64,000 nt of DNA from Trichostrongylus colubriformis (Eukaryota > Nematoda > Chromadorea > Rhabditida > Trichostrongylidae), in assembly GCA_963978905.1 (NCBI GenBank), contig OZ022261.1:36908130-36972129 (forward strand), given 5' to 3'. This document shows, in pieces, positions 23,552 to 36,132 of the stretch (within the stretch, counting starts at the first letter, position 1; every line of letters starts with the position of its first letter). The notes under the pieces are model-generated. The model had not been told where the DNA came from, searched no databases, and was given only the letters and a program-made list of their open reading frames with translations. Both the position numbers and the translations under genes were made by a program.

Positions 23552-23582
23552 AATAAATAAATAAATAAATAAATAAATAAAC
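23552..23582. repeat. (AATA)n microsatellite
   Basis: About eight AATA units. Confidence 0.9.
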
Positions 23583-25198
23583 TCATCCGCTATCAAAGCG
23601 AAAACACGGCTGTGTCAAGAACTGACAATTTTTGACAGCTCTTCTGAAAATGCAGTCCAATGCAGTTTACATAATGCTTTGTTGAATCTGAAAACAAGTT
23701 CATCGAAATGCTGCACTCACATTTCGTGTTGCGCACGCATTCAAAGAAATCCAACGTGAGCCGCAGTCATACTTCGCACACCGATACCGGTGCGCAAGGT
23801 AAGACAGCGGCTTACCGAACCCTCCGAGTGTATCCCGCTCCCGCTGGAAATGAGGTGAAACAGCTTCATTATACATCATTATACGTCTTGACGTCTTCAT
23901 TGTAAGTAATTAGGCAGAAAGCAAGGTTTTTCAGTAGTTAATTTCCAGTATTTCAGTACTTATGGTCGCGATGTCTCACCAGGTACTATTTCGCAATAAC
24001 CAATCTCCACCCCTGAGCGTACATTTCTGCCTGAGCTTCAAGACCAAAATGGATTTCCTTCATTCATCAAGAACTACGCAAAGATAACATCGAACACCGA
24101 GCAAGATGGAGTGCCTCCTCAACTAAAAAAGCAACGGGAACAAGTCGTAAAGGGAGTTACCACATAGGTCTAAAGAACCTTTCAACTGTACTAGGGCCGT
24201 CACCTGTGACTAATTCTACGGTAAATATGCTGAAGTAGGTGGAGGGCACTCCACTACGCTCGCTGTCCGGCAATAATTCTGCCTAGAATTCTGCCTATGC
24301 CTTAGTTGAAGGGAACCCCTACTTCTCCCTAAATAAGACTCAGGTAAAAATATACACCTTAGTGTACAGCTGACTGTGCGATGACATAAGAAAGGAACGA
24401 CAACCCTCCCTTAATTACACTAGCACCCTAACTTTCTCGTGAAGAAGGGGACGTCGCGTTTTGGAGTGAACTCAGTGTTAGCTGGGCATTTTCGCGCTGT
24501 TTAATCTGGTGGGCATTTTTTATTTATTTATTTATTTATTTATTGTTGGTCAATCACAAAGAAAAAAACATAGACGAACTCGAGACAGTACTGTCGATTG
24601 ACTTGTATTCGAATCAACTTTAGTATATAGAGTAGATAGAAGCATACGGGTATTCGCTGGTATAATCCATCTGCCCAGAATTTTGATGTGAAAACCCATG
24701 ATTGGAAAGGCACATGACACAGGGGGTGGGCATCAAGAAGGGCCAGCCATAGTTCTGAATTTATTTAAATATATTCGATGTTGTAATATACTAGCAGAGA
24801 GCCATTACCCCGGAAAAACCCAGTTCTCGAAGGCCTTAAGAGGCAAACTAGAATACGAGGTCCAAAAAAATGGCAGAAATGCCTTTAAATTTGAGACTGG
24901 GACATGTGGTGTGCGAGAAGGCCGTTTTCCCTGTTGGTAGATGAAAGAGTCCCCCGCGAGATCCTGGTCCCCGGTTCAGAACGCAGAGAGACGACTGTAC
25001 TGGGGCTTGCAGAGCAACTTAACCCGTTACGAACGAATTCGTTCGGGACCCCAGGCGAGCGAACCAGGGGGGACCTCAAGCGAGGGGTTCATTTTGCGCT
25101 GTTTAATCTGGTTTTGAGTTACTGTAGCCATCCGCAGTACGCAACCACGGCCGGGTTAAGGTGCGTGGAATAGCCTATATCTAAATATGCGAATAAAA
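23583..25198. other. Unassigned DNA upstream of NOM1 fragment
   Basis: No MIF4G exons were recognised on the minus strand. A (TATT)n tract at 24516-24544 mirrors the (AATA)n tract at 23552, about 0.97 kb away in inverted orientation. An imperfect inverted repeat lies near 24961-25075 (CCTGGTCCCCGGTTC / GAACCAGGGGGGACC). Confidence 0.4.
24516..24544. repeat. (TATT)n microsatellite
   Basis: About seven TATT units. Confidence 0.9.
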
Positions 25199-26391
25199 GG
25201 TTCACATTATACTTCCAACCGCGTAGCACTGATGTCAAGCTGGCTGGTTCCTTAGAACAGATTACGCTACGTGAAGCGACGGAAGTAATACCGTAATTAG
25301 CAGTACATTACCACTTATTGCCTAGGCCACCAATATTGAAGCTAAAAAGTGGCCAGCCAACTGATCTTTTCGAGAGAACACTGCGGTAATCCACCTACCT
25401 TACTGGTTTTAAACCTTCCGCTCGGAGCTGATGAATGCTGTACTTAGCTGCTGCTGCATCATTTCATCAGAAAGTGAGGAGTTCCGGCTGTCCTTTCTTC
25501 AGTGATCTTAATGGTGGCAACATCGAGTCCTGAAATTCAAATTAACTGCCATACCAAAACACTTAAGTGACATACGCTCAAAAATATTCTAATTGTGAGA
25601 TAATTATAAGGATTCTGGTCTACTGAATCACCTATCATTGAGGAGAGTGGACGTTTTTTCGCTCCTTCTGATGCTAACAGACATAATGTGCTTTGGGATA
25701 GTGTAGTCGCTCATAATATGCAAACGGCTGGCGAGCACTGTGCGGAACACGTTAGTACATCAATGCCCCTCACCCCAAACCACACTAGCCCGCATTATTT
25801 CTCTGAGAATTTCCCTACTCACAAAAAAATAAGCCTAAATCTTATGAAACAAAAACACTGGAAACCAAAAATGGGAATGCAAATATCATACCTTAGTCTG
25901 TGCGTGGATCCAATCGAGGGAGAATCCACCACTAACTTCTTCTGGAGCAGTCGCTTCGATTAGGCACGTCGACCATTGCTGCACACACGATAGTGCCGCG
26001 CGCGCATTTTAGCGCGCTAGAGCACGATATCTTCACGAAGTTGAGAAACACCAAGCGGTGTTATTTGACATTCATATACGACAAACGTTGGTGCTGGCGT
26101 AGTTGGGGCGCCCTCCACCCTGCTCGGTCTCCAGCGTTATATTTGCCTACTTTTGCCTTAGCTGAAGGAGAAACCACCACTCTAATCAACTAAGGCTTAG
26201 GTAAAGGGATACATTAAATCGTACGAACTGATGATTGTAGTATGGTACCACTTGACGAACGACACCACCAAAATGAGAAATGAAACGATCTTCTTAATGA
26301 AACTCTTCAATCGGTAATCGTGGTATTGCTACCTAGAAATGAGTATGGTTATCGATGGAAGGCTGTGATCCAGTAAGAGCTCCCACTGTAA
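25199..26391 (+). repeat. Dispersed repeat family R1, copy 1
   Basis: Direct repeat of 30632-31480, starting GGTTCACAT and sharing AACCGCGTAGCACTGATGTC, the GATTACGCTACGTGAAGCGA block, an open stretch encoding GMQISYLSLCVD, and GCGCGCGCATTTTAGCGCGC. This copy has about 260 bp (near 26053-26312) that the other lacks; the junction shows GAAAC on both sides. It is a transposable-element fragment of unknown class. Confidence 0.8.
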
Positions 26392-26560
26392 GTCTAGACT
26401 TAGAATTTGCCAAAAATGAAAGATTATTCAAATCTGAATTGGTGTGTGCACTATACCATAGAACGCCTTTAGGATATTGTTCCCGCCAGAATTCGCCACG
26501 CACACGTTTATGTCATACCCACAGCTGACAGATTTTTGCATCTGATTCGGTTTGCATGAC

Positions 26561-26760
26561 TTTATTATTAAATATGATATAATATATTATAATATATGGT
26601 AAAAGTGATGTAATATAATGTAATATGCTATAGTATAATAATACAATAATAATATCATTATAATAATAATAGTAATAGTTAATAGTAAAGATAGATAATC
26701 AATAATTTTTAATAATTAATAATTAACAATAATAATACCAATAATAATATCATAGTATTC
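26561..26760. repeat. AT-rich TAATA-type simple sequence
   Basis: Almost pure A/T with irregular AATA/TAATAT/AATAATAAT units; no coding potential. Confidence 0.85.
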
Positions 26761-27174
26761 ACCGAAATAGTGTTCCACGACCGTCACAATAGTGTAATTT
26801 TGTCTGAGCCTTTCGGAACGAGGGCTCTTTACCCTTCAAGCTCAGGACTTTAACTTGTCACTACACCACATTCGTCACTTTCTTTCGAAATTGCGCCATG
26901 AGGAGCACATGAAAGAGGTTACTGACCACGAAACTCACTCCATGCTTCTATTCGTTATAAGTCTTGCTCAGATGCACACTAGCGACAGCCAGGTTGTACC
27001 TTTCCTGCTGCATACAATGCGCCATCACTACATTTGCTGAAACCCACGGGCCATGCCCACTTGACCAGTAGGGGTAAGGGAAAACTGAGATCTGGGAGTA
27101 CAGTTCTCTGAAAACGAACCTCCTACGTCAGAGGAGGTCATACGTGGCGAAAATTGCAGGGAAAAACGCGGCTT
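26761..27174. other. Unassigned DNA
   Basis: Short frames only; nothing recognised. Confidence 0.4.
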
Positions 27175-27545
27175 GGGGTCTTATAACGACCCCGCTGCTC
27201 GGCATGCCGTTATGCGGTTATGCGGACGGAGGAGTCGTTGTGGAAGGGCGGGACAACGATCGCGGCCGGCTGGTTCAGGCTCTGGCCTGTCTTCAGTCCA
27301 CTCCGGCCAGTGACGCTGGGGAAGAGAGAAAGAAGGGGGATTTTTGGGTTTCTGTTCCTCAGTTTTTTCGCGCTTATATATCGTTCTTTCTCTACTACAT
27401 TGCTGAGCCCATCTACTATCGTATTCCACAGTCTGCCGAATTCACCCCTTCTGGTGTCTTTAAGCAAGCCAGCATTTTGGAAATTCTGACGGATCGGCGT
27501 CAAGTAAAAGATACGTATTGAACCAGAAAATGAGCCCATCGGCAC
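27175..27545 (-). repeat. Dispersed repeat family R2, copy 1
   Basis: Reverse-orientation relative of 51800-52145. Read on the minus strand both run through F GRLW, EKER, a CCGGCCGCGA(A/T)(C/T)GTTGTCCC block and end AAGACCCCAAGCCGCG. Frames of about 110 codons are partly preserved in each but diverge, suggesting old mobile-element pieces and not a host exon. Confidence 0.6.
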
Positions 27546-30149
27546 ATCTGCGATTTGAGACTTCCAAGGAAAAAGCGATTTTGGCTATTTACCATAATGC
27601 AGGTAGACTGACTTGATTCTACGTGGCACTGCCAAAAATCCCAAATCGCGGATGAGCCGATTCGCCTATCCGCAAAAAATCTAAAAACGTCGGCTTTGGG
27701 CACAGCTTTATTGGCCAGTTGAGAAAAGGGCGTGTTAGCTGGAATGGGAGCTGGTGTAACGCCGTGATGGCGTATCGTGGCTCCACAAAAAAGGTGTAAA
27801 ATATTTTCAACCCTAAGAAGGTGAGTCAACTGGTTTGATTATGGTAAAGCACGCCTTTTGCCTTTGCGTACACACCTGTGCGATGTCACGGAACTAATAT
27901 GCAGACCCGGTTATCGATCCCAGTCGAAAGCCTCTTAACTAATCAATTTCTAAAAGATTAAATGGAATTGATTTAGGACCGTGCTCACCCGTCTTGGAAA
28001 ATTTGCAGGCAGCAAGTGTGACCGAGCTTCTTTTGAAAAACTCCTGGTGGCATATGTTGGTCGAGCGTGGGGTAATTCTTCAGCACGCGCATGCGCTCTT
28101 TTCGTATGATTCGAAGTCGATTCAGGTCATTCTTCATTCTCCTCTCAATCCATTCTAACCAAAGACTAAAGCCGTTTTTGAAGCCGACAATACCTTCAAC
28201 AATTCATCCTCCATGTAATTCATAGTGATCGATCGACAGCTCTTCGTTCTTCCATCTATAGGTCGTGATGGACTTGATGAGTCCTTGTGGAAAGCTTCAT
28301 GCTAAGGTTTAGCCTGCTGGTCGTCATCTCCCTAGCAGAACCGCTTTATCGAAGGAGTATTTCCTCCGAACAACAATCAAGCTTGTCAGGTTTGTTGAAT
28401 GATTTTTCAAGACCTTCTTTTTATGCCATCCCGCAATGATAGAGCGCTCACACTTCTGACATCTCTTAATGAACGAAATTTCAGATACTGCCGATAAATC
28501 GTTTCTTCGTACCACTGCCATTATAGAGCAACGAACAGAATATGGTCGGTTAGTACTGCTACTTTGCCGACGAAACTGTCCACGGCTTCGATCTCTGGTG
28601 GGCTCGATTTTTATTACCAAAAAAAACAGTAAAATTAAGTTGACCACAGCATGACCTCACCATGATTTTGAATGTGTAACTGGCCTATAATGCATTTTAT
28701 TATTAATAATCAAGGCTTGTCCGTGTTTTAGACTACCACCCTTTCATCAATTAACAGAACCCACATAATGGCCTTGGCTGCTGGGTAAGATCTGAACTTC
28801 TGATCCTGGGTGTACTCGCGGTGTATTGAATTGGACGGTGGTTCAGTGTTGCCGTTAACTTGCACTCCACAAGGATAGAACGCTCCTTTATCAAACCTTG
28901 AGATACTTGGTTATAACTTGCGAAAATATTATGCAACAAAACACTCCAAAAAACTGGCAAAAGAGATCGATGAGACCACGGCCTTCTATTTATATGCTTC
29001 CTCGCCTCCATTGCCGCCAAATCCCGCCAGATCATCATCGACCCCTAGAGTGATCGAGCCTAGATCAAAAATATTAGTTAACACAAGAATACATGTTAAT
29101 ACAACAAATACAAAAATAAATGGTCGTGCCATGCACGACATTCCCCGGGGCCAGATCAGCTCCCCCACTCATTCAGATCCTGAATAGCTCTCTCCAGCCG
29201 TTGCTTCATCCTGTTCTTCGCATCCGGGACGGGGCATAGCGCCCTATGATGTCCATCGTCGTCCGGAATCAGGTCCTCGAACGAACGAATCAATCCAGGT
29301 TAGAGAACAATAACAAGGAATTTGAAGTCAAAAGATTATTTTTAAAAAATAGCCCGAGTAAAGAAATTAAGCCCAAAGCATAATCGAAAGAAAACCGTCC
29401 GAATAAGGAATTTAAAACCAAAGGATGACTGGAAAATATTCCGAATAAGGAAATTAAGCCCTCATGATGATTAAGAAAATTGACTCCTAACTATTTGACT
29501 ATTGAACTCCTAACTCTAACTCCTTTCTCAAATCCTTCTGTTTCATTTTTAACCATTTCATTCGGCCATTCCGCTAAGACTTCTGTTGCTGCATCTAGTG
29601 AAAGTACCTAAGGAGGAATCTGAGAGGATTTAACCAAAAACTGTTTAGTCACAAACAGCTACACCTTAGGAAATAAGTAATTACACACACATGTGTTCCA
29701 ACACCCATAAATGCATCACATATGCTTATCAATGGGCAGTTCCCGAGGTAGGTAAGATTAGGATATTCTAGAAAAAAAGCTCACCAGTGACTCTCGAAAA
29801 CGCAGGCGCTCGTCTGGATTATTTGAGTCATTCGACTTCTCAAGTTAACGCACGGACTCGCTTTCCTTCTCCCTGCAACAAGTGCATTAACTTGATACTA
29901 ATGGCGGTTCCATTTTACATTCTGCTTATTTCCGTCGCGGTACTGGGGAACTCAAAATATCTGAAAGCTCGAGGCTCATCTATTTCCAACGTTTGCCTAC
30001 TATGTAATAGTAGATAAGCAACAAAGTACATGTCATTGTCGCATCGTTGTGAAAAGTGCATTTTCGATAATGTTTGATGGATAGTATGCGAGGTTTAATT
30101 AGGCAACGAATTTGTTCAAACATATCACCAAAAGTAATCATTTGAAACT
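27546..30149. other. Unassigned intergenic DNA with decayed repeats
   Basis: 28.3-28.7 kb contains a 107-codon minus frame (28324-28647) with CQKCERS but no domain match. 29320-29470 is a degenerate repeat of 35-45 bp (GAATAAGGAA(A/T)TTAA.. units). No host exon chain was found. Confidence 0.4.
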
Positions 30150-30293
30150 AAGACTGAGGTTATACCTTGCGATCAGTTTGCAGGTCGCTTGCAGTTCGAT
30201 TGAAGATTAGGTGCGTACCGATCTGCGATCTGTGCTCCGAAGGGTCGCAGGATTCTACGGATCACAGAATCGCAAGGTATGAACTCAGTCTAA
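30150..30293. repeat. Fold-back element with ~23-bp arms
   Basis: AGACTGAGGTTATACCTTGCGAT at 30150-30172 pairs with ATCGCAAGGTATGAACTCAGTCT ending 30293; the interior ~98 bp has further self-complementarity (CTGTGCTCCG / CGGATCACAG). Confidence 0.75.
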
Positions 30294-30631
30294 ATACGTC
30301 GATGCATGGACTGAATGGGCTTAGACAACGAGAGCACGACGTACTGCGTAACGAAATGTTACCAGTAGAAATCTCACTTGTCATTTGTAGACTTCGAAAG
30401 CTCGTACAATCCTTTGTTCTTTTTTTTTGATAAACGCAGCGAGTCGACACTAAACCAACCTAATATAGCAATTTTTGATCGAAGGACAGTTTCTGTGATA
30501 TCGAATTACAAAGGGATTCAATTTCGACAAGATGACCCAAGCCCTGTGATTCACATAACAAAATATGGTATAGTAAATTCGCAGCTATTTTATGCGCCAT
30601 TAAATCTAGCAGAACAGATATACAGATAAGT

Positions 30632-31480
30632 GGTTCACATCATGACTGCCAACCGCGTAGCACTGATGTCTAGCTGGCTGGTTCCTTAGAAAAGATTACG
30701 CTACGTGAAGCGACGGAAGTAGTAGTACCGTAAATATCAATACATTACCACTTATGGCCTGGGCCATCATTGTCGAAGCTAAAGAGTGGCCAGTCAATCG
30801 ATCTTTTCGAGAAAACAATGCGGTAATCCATCTACCTTACTGGTTTTAAACCTTCCGCACGGAACTGATGAATGTTGTACTAAGCCGTTGCAGCATCAAG
30901 AAATTTCATCAGACAGTAGGAGTTCCCGCTGCCCTTCCTTTAGGGATCTTGTTTGTGGCAACATCGAGTCTGAAATTCAAATTAATTGCCATACCAGTAC
31001 ACTTAAGTGACATACGCTTCAAAACATTTCAATCGTGAGATAGTTATAAGGATTCTCATCCACTAAACCGCCCATAATTGAGCAGAGTGAACATAACACG
31101 CAACCAGGGAGCACTGTTGGAACATATTAGTCATCAATACCCCCCACCCCAAACCACATCAGCCCCGCATTTCTCTGAGAATTTCCCTGATCACAAAAAA
31201 ATTAGCTTAAACCTTAAGAAACAAGAACATTGGAAACCAAAAATGGGAATGCAAATATCATACCTTAGCTTGTGTGTGGACCTAATCGAGGGAAAATCCA
31301 ACGTTAACATCTTCTGGAGCAAATCGCTTCGATTAAGCAGGGCGACCGCTGCTGCACACACGATAGTGCCGCGCGCGCATTTTAGCGCGCTAGAGCACGA
31401 TATCTCCACGAAGTTGAGAAACTCGATAATCGTGGCATTGCTACCTAGAAATGAGTACGGTTATCGATCGAAGACTTTTT
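30632..31480 (+). repeat. Dispersed repeat family R1, copy 2
   Basis: Direct copy of 25199-26391 without the ~260-bp segment; the GMQISYLSLCVD-encoding stretch and the GCGCGCGCATTTTAGCGCGC palindrome are retained. Confidence 0.8.
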
Positions 31481-33030
31481 CAGAGATCGCTTCTTTGGTT
31501 CGGAACTTCCTCAGAAGTGCAAAGGTTCGAGTGTTCCTCGGAGATAATATGTATACAATCCTCCACATTTGACTCAGCGTTGAACTTTTAAAACCGCTTT
31601 TACCACTTCTCGCTTGCCTAGTTCCGTGCTATTCTTCGAAACAAAATGAAATGGATTTCAGCAGCATACTGTCGATACAACCTCAGAGCCGCACAAGATA
31701 GGCCTAGATTTATGCTTCAAATTCAGAACTTTAAAAAAAATTAATAATATCTTTTCGTGTAGCAAATTACCACACGCCCATATTTCTATTTCTTGAAATC
31801 AAGATTAAAAGTTTTACTGGGTCCATATGAAACATCCTTGATGACGTCAACCGATCAAGCGAGTCCGCTTTTTCAAATTTCTCAACAACTGTTTCCATTA
31901 TTGTACCGATTATAAACTGTTCTTGAAAACTGAACATAATGTCAGCTGGACACTTCTCCTACTTTTGATGATGTAAAAGCCTACAGCATTCCAAATACAC
32001 AACCACCATTTACTCAGGAGAACACGATCAGTAAGTTATAAAAAATACAAAATTTCCCCCAGAAAGAAAGAGATATTCGAAGGTTCTTCTGTCCTTCTGG
32101 AAGCGTGCTTCATATTCTGAATCTCCTTTGCCGTTGAGCACAGAAAACACGACTGAGTTGGGCTGTTTGTCTCTGCGTCTCCTCATGTGCCACCCTCCCT
32201 CTTATCTGCTTCTCCCCGTGCCATTCTGCCTCGCTGCCTGTGAATGCAGCCACGCCTTGCCGGCGCTTCCGAAACAAACCATGAACGCGGCCTATGGGTA
32301 AAAACACCTTCTTATAATGCACTATAGTCTCAGTGGGTAAGAAAAGAAAGAAGCGGCATAGTGAGGCGCGCGCATGCGAGCGGGGTAGACAATGCGACTA
32401 AATTTGAGTCAGCTGCCCTGGCGGTTAACAAAATGGTTCACAACACGCGCACGCAACGCCAGTGTATCAATACTCAGTTGAACTTCAAAAAACCTGCCTA
32501 AAACAGTACTGTTCTGCCATGGCTCTTCGGTACACATAATAACTAATTATTCCAGCTATATATTTTTTTCGCAACTTTTTCACCTCCATGTTGTGGTCCA
32601 TCCTCCATGTCATCTCCATGAAAGTGGTCGTCGATTTCGTAATCGGCGTAACGGTTCCAATGGGCCAAGTCGCATCCGACAGATGAAACCTCTTCGGCAT
32701 GTTATGTGAACACGCTATGCTGCTCCCTCTCGTTTTACAGTACCTTAAAAAACCAATAAAAACCTATTCAGTGACTGAGGTTTTCTAGAAATCTAGGTAT
32801 ATTTCTGATGCAAATTATGCTAAAGGAGAACGGCGCGAAGCATAAACTAAGTCAGTTACTGAGCACAGCGACCCCTAGGCCCACTTTCAACCCTCTCCCT
32901 GCCACGAAGAGAATAAGCGAGAAAAATATTCCACTGATGAGGGTTTGGCGAAAAACTGTATTGAAAGTGATTTATTAGAATGGTCCCTTTGAAACCCCTA
33001 AGTGAAAAAAATAATAGTTCGGAACTGAAA
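31481..33030. other. Unassigned intergenic DNA
   Basis: A minus-strand block near 32700-32560 can be read as an acidic histidine-rich peptide (NRYADYEIDDHFHGDDMEDG) between weak splice-like sites; it is listed only as a possible exon. Otherwise nothing recognised. Confidence 0.35.
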
Positions 33031-33106
33031 GGGCAGAGGTGATGTATTGGTAAGTGGCGCGCACTTCTACTGTCATGGCGCGGCGATTAAATCCCGCATC
33101 AACGCC
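33031..33106 (+). repeat. tRNA-like head of a possible SINE
   Basis: A 76-bp, tRNA-sized segment with an A-box-like GGTGATGTATTGGTAAG and a B-box-like GCGATTAAATCCC. The acceptor stem does not close, so it is not a functional tRNA. Sequence continuing to about 33290 may be the SINE body. Confidence 0.4.
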
Positions 33107-33389
33107 AGAAAGGCCAACCAAGCCATCCATTTCTCCGGAGCATGTGGATTGGTGGACTCGTCTGGGATGACAGAATCATTAACTTGTACATTGGGTCTCG
33201 CAAGTCATTGTATAGGCCTAATCGCATTCACCTGCCACCACGATTCTGAATGGAACCGAGATGCGCGGCGCATTCCATAGAAGGAATTGATTAACACCGA
33301 AAACTTCGAACTCAATGTTGGAACTGAAGAGGAACGGAACTAGACAATGTGCGCAAAATCACTGCTTTACACTCGCTTCAGACAATTAC

Positions 33390-33507
33390 CTGTTTTCAAA
33401 TCGAGCACTTCATCGATCGCCACTTCACTTCCACACAATTGATCCCGAATTTTATCCTGATCGTCTGGGTGTATCAACTCGTTGATCGTATGATTCATCC
33501 AGTCTTT
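33390..33507 (-). CDS. Single exon with PAS-domain segment, ARNT/AHA-1-like
   Basis: This 118-bp exon lies between an acceptor CTTTCAG and a donor GTAATT and encodes NHTINELIHPDDQDKIRDQL followed by VLDLKTG. The (L/I)HPDD.(D/E)K(I/L)R(D/E)QL...LDLKTG pattern is that of the first PAS domain of ARNT-type bHLH-PAS proteins (nematode AHA-1), which dimerise with AHR, HIF or CKY-type partners to drive transcription. PAS domains of CLOCK or SIM type fit less well. It starts in phase 0 and ends in phase 1. No neighbouring bHLH or PAS-B exon was found within several kb, so it is either an exon flanked by very long introns or a gene fragment. Calling it aha-1 is inference. Confidence 0.65.
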
Positions 33508-33987
33508 CTGAAAGCACCGCTTACATATTTTTTGATTTCTTATGGTTAATATCTTCAGTGATGTTGAATTTATCGGAATTATGCTGATTGGGGCAAAAGT
33601 AAGATTGAGCAGCGCTTTCACACTGCATGGCAGGATTCGCCTGCGATGGGATGGGCTTAGGCAGTACTGGCGTGACCTGAGCTCGACAATCACATCCTTG
33701 CCTCACGACCGCACGGAACTCGAGAAAAATTCACAAAAAACTGGGCCCAGTTCCTAGGAAAAGGGAGGGTAGTTGCATGCAAAGGTAAGGAAGCCCGCGA
33801 ATAATATTAGCATTAGCAGCCCCTCAGGTGTGCGCATTATGACTGCGTTATAAGTCGAAAATTGGAGGTCGTAGGCCCGTAGGAGCACTTCAATCAAACC
33901 TGCACAGAAGCACCACAAATGACAAAAATCTCGCGATAATTGAATAGCTCCACGATATCAGATTACTTCACTTATCTTCTAGAGACT
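33508..33987. other. Unassigned DNA upstream of the PAS exon
   Basis: An open minus-strand frame (33706-33521) abuts the exon but would need an 18-nt intron to join it, which is too short. No other exon was seen. Confidence 0.4.
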
Positions 33988-34187
33988 GTAGATCCTTGGG
34001 TAGCTGCTCGAGTTGCACTCTTTTTGCGTCATCACGGCGTGGTAGCGCGATCGAACCCACGCAAACCCCACCCCCACGGCGCGAGGACCAATAGGGAGTG
34101 GGTGGGCGTGGTTAGCGTGGGTTTGTGTGACTGTACCGCCGTGGCGGCGTAAAAGGGTGCAACCCCTGCAGTTACGCAAGGATCTAC
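33988..34187. repeat. Palindromic fold-back element (~95-bp arms)
   Basis: GTAGATCCTTG at 33988 and CAAGGATCTAC ending 34187 are exact reverse complements, and the pairing continues inward through TTGCAC and CACGGCG to a GC-rich centre around CCCACC/GGTGGG, about 95 bp per arm with scattered mismatches. Confidence 0.85.
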
Positions 34188-35033
34188 CGCCCAGAAGGTA
34201 TGTCGATTAACCTAACTATCCCGTGCTGTTTCTTAATGGTCCACATAACGCGCCCCTTTTTCACGAGTCCATTCTGTAACGCGAGAAATGAGAAGTTTGT
34301 TTAGCTTATATGTATTAGGAATAAACTCCTACTTAGGTACTGGTGCAAACAATAACGACGCTCATCGTACCTTTTTCAAATTTATCACCGGGGTTATAGA
34401 ATCTGCAAGAGAATACGTCCAGTATTGCAACACAACAAATAAGAATCCATGAGCTGCCTCTAGAATTGAATGTATAGGCACTTGTTCAGATAGAAATGAC
34501 GGCTTGTAGCCGCTCACATCCTGAAAATCAACAATTTTACCAAAAAAAAAGGATTTTTATGAATTCAATCTATATTTTACAATGTGAGTCAATAGCTTTA
34601 GAGGCACCGGAAGGGGAGGGGGTGAGGAAGGGAAGGGAAAAGTATTTCAAAACATTGTCTTCTGTAACTAAGATTTGAACGCAGAAAAATCATCTGTCAT
34701 GTGCAAAGACGCTCTGAAAAGCGCGCTTTTGGGGTGCCATTGCGATTTTAGTGCGCTTTACCTCGAACTGCCCGCTTCACCTACAGCTTCACGCTTCAGG
34801 CGGGCTGATGCCACCGTCATATGATGCCGCGTAGGGAGGAATTGACTTCATTCATGACGATGTCAAACTTGTGAAACATCATACAGTAACAATACATGAA
34901 ACAATTGTCAGCAGAATTGTCAGCTTATCGAGTTTTCGACCGAGGGCTGCACATTGAGGGACCATTTCGGCTGATTCATTAATATAGTGCTCATTTTGTT
35001 TCGCCGGCGTCTTTATCTGAAAACTCACAGACT
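34188..35033. other. Unassigned intergenic DNA
   Basis: No domain, exon chain or RNA gene recognised. Confidence 0.4.
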
Positions 35034-35035
35034 TA

Positions 35036-35541
35036 CAGTAGCGCTCAAAAGTCTTCGGCGAAATGGTCTTTCACTTGGGGTTTTTCACTTATAACTTTTT
35101 TGCAACTGCACCGATCTAAGAGAAATTTTAGTATGTTGTACTTGGAGACACTGCATACTAAATATACTACTTTGGCGCTCAACGGTGTAGGTTACGTGGT
35201 TATATGAAATTTTTTGTTTTTGGAGTGCCATCGCTATGCCGTCCCGCTGTGCCGCTGGCATCAAAAGTCATGGTCTTTCTACAATATATTAATGTTCTCT
35301 GGGGCTTGCTCGTTTTGTTTTCGTAAAGAAACCCGTTCCCCTTGACCACGCTTTTTACTTTTTTGGGTGGTCTTGTAGTAAATTCTTGTAAAAAACCATG
35401 AAAAGTGTCAAGCGGCACTCAAGTAGAAGGAAATGTTGGCAATAGGTTCAGGCATCACATATTAAAATTTTGTCGAATTTGCTCAAGTAGAAAAAAAGTT
35501 AAGAAAAAAGAGTTTTGGCCGAAGACTTTTGAGTGCTACTG
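35036..35541. mobile_element. TIR element, CAGTAGCGC family, copy 1
   Basis: 506 bp with terminal inverted repeats CAGTAGCGCTCAAAAGTCTT / AAGACTTTTGAG(T)GCTACTG flanked by TA. The TA target and ends resemble Tc1/mariner elements. There is no transposase, so it is non-autonomous. Other copies: 54420-54927 (inverted) and 58572-59953 (interrupted by a mariner). Confidence 0.9.
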
Positions 35542-35543
35542 TA

Positions 35544-36132
35544 TATACGACAGACAAAAAAACTGATAAAGATTAAGAATAAGAAGGAAATATTAAAAAA
35601 TCTCAGAATAAAATACAGGAAGCGAGAGTAAAAGTCGCTCGTTCAAAGTTAGAGGTCAGCACGTACGCAGTACAGAGCACAGTACAGAGTCCAAAAATAT
35701 ACTCCTGGGAAAAATGTCATTCAAGTTGACGAAATGTATTACGGTGCTGTCTCGCATCTACACGTACCGTGGTATTGCATCCCAAACATGCAGCTTTGAG
35801 GGCCTGGTCATGTTCCAACAGAACGTAGTAGTAAGCAATCTCCAAAGTTGAAAATTAATGTCTTGTAAGAAGAATATTGCCTAAGAAATCTGACCCCAAA
35901 TCAGAGAGTGTGTGCACCGCGGTTGCCGTGCGTGACGCGATGCTTGCGGACTAGGGGCGTCGTTTAAGTTGGGTCCTGAAGCGATTGCACAGTAATGCCA
36001 GGGCGAGCCGAGGTATGTAGTTGCTGTGTAATCGCCAGAAAATCCAGCTATAGCGGCCCTAATTCATACGCATCGCATTGCACGCTGTACGCAGCGGAAG
36101 ACCAGATCAGTCAAGACTGCATTTGTCAATCA
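35544..36132. other. Unassigned intergenic DNA
   Basis: No gene recognised. Confidence 0.4.

Noticed and set aside
23552..24544. One transposon bounded by inverted (AATA)n/(TATT)n tracts
   Set aside because: Only the simple repeats match; flanks show no further inverted similarity or target duplication.
28740..28870. Second tRNA-derived SINE head on the minus strand
   Set aside because: Only a weak B-box-like GTTCAGATC; no A box at the right distance.
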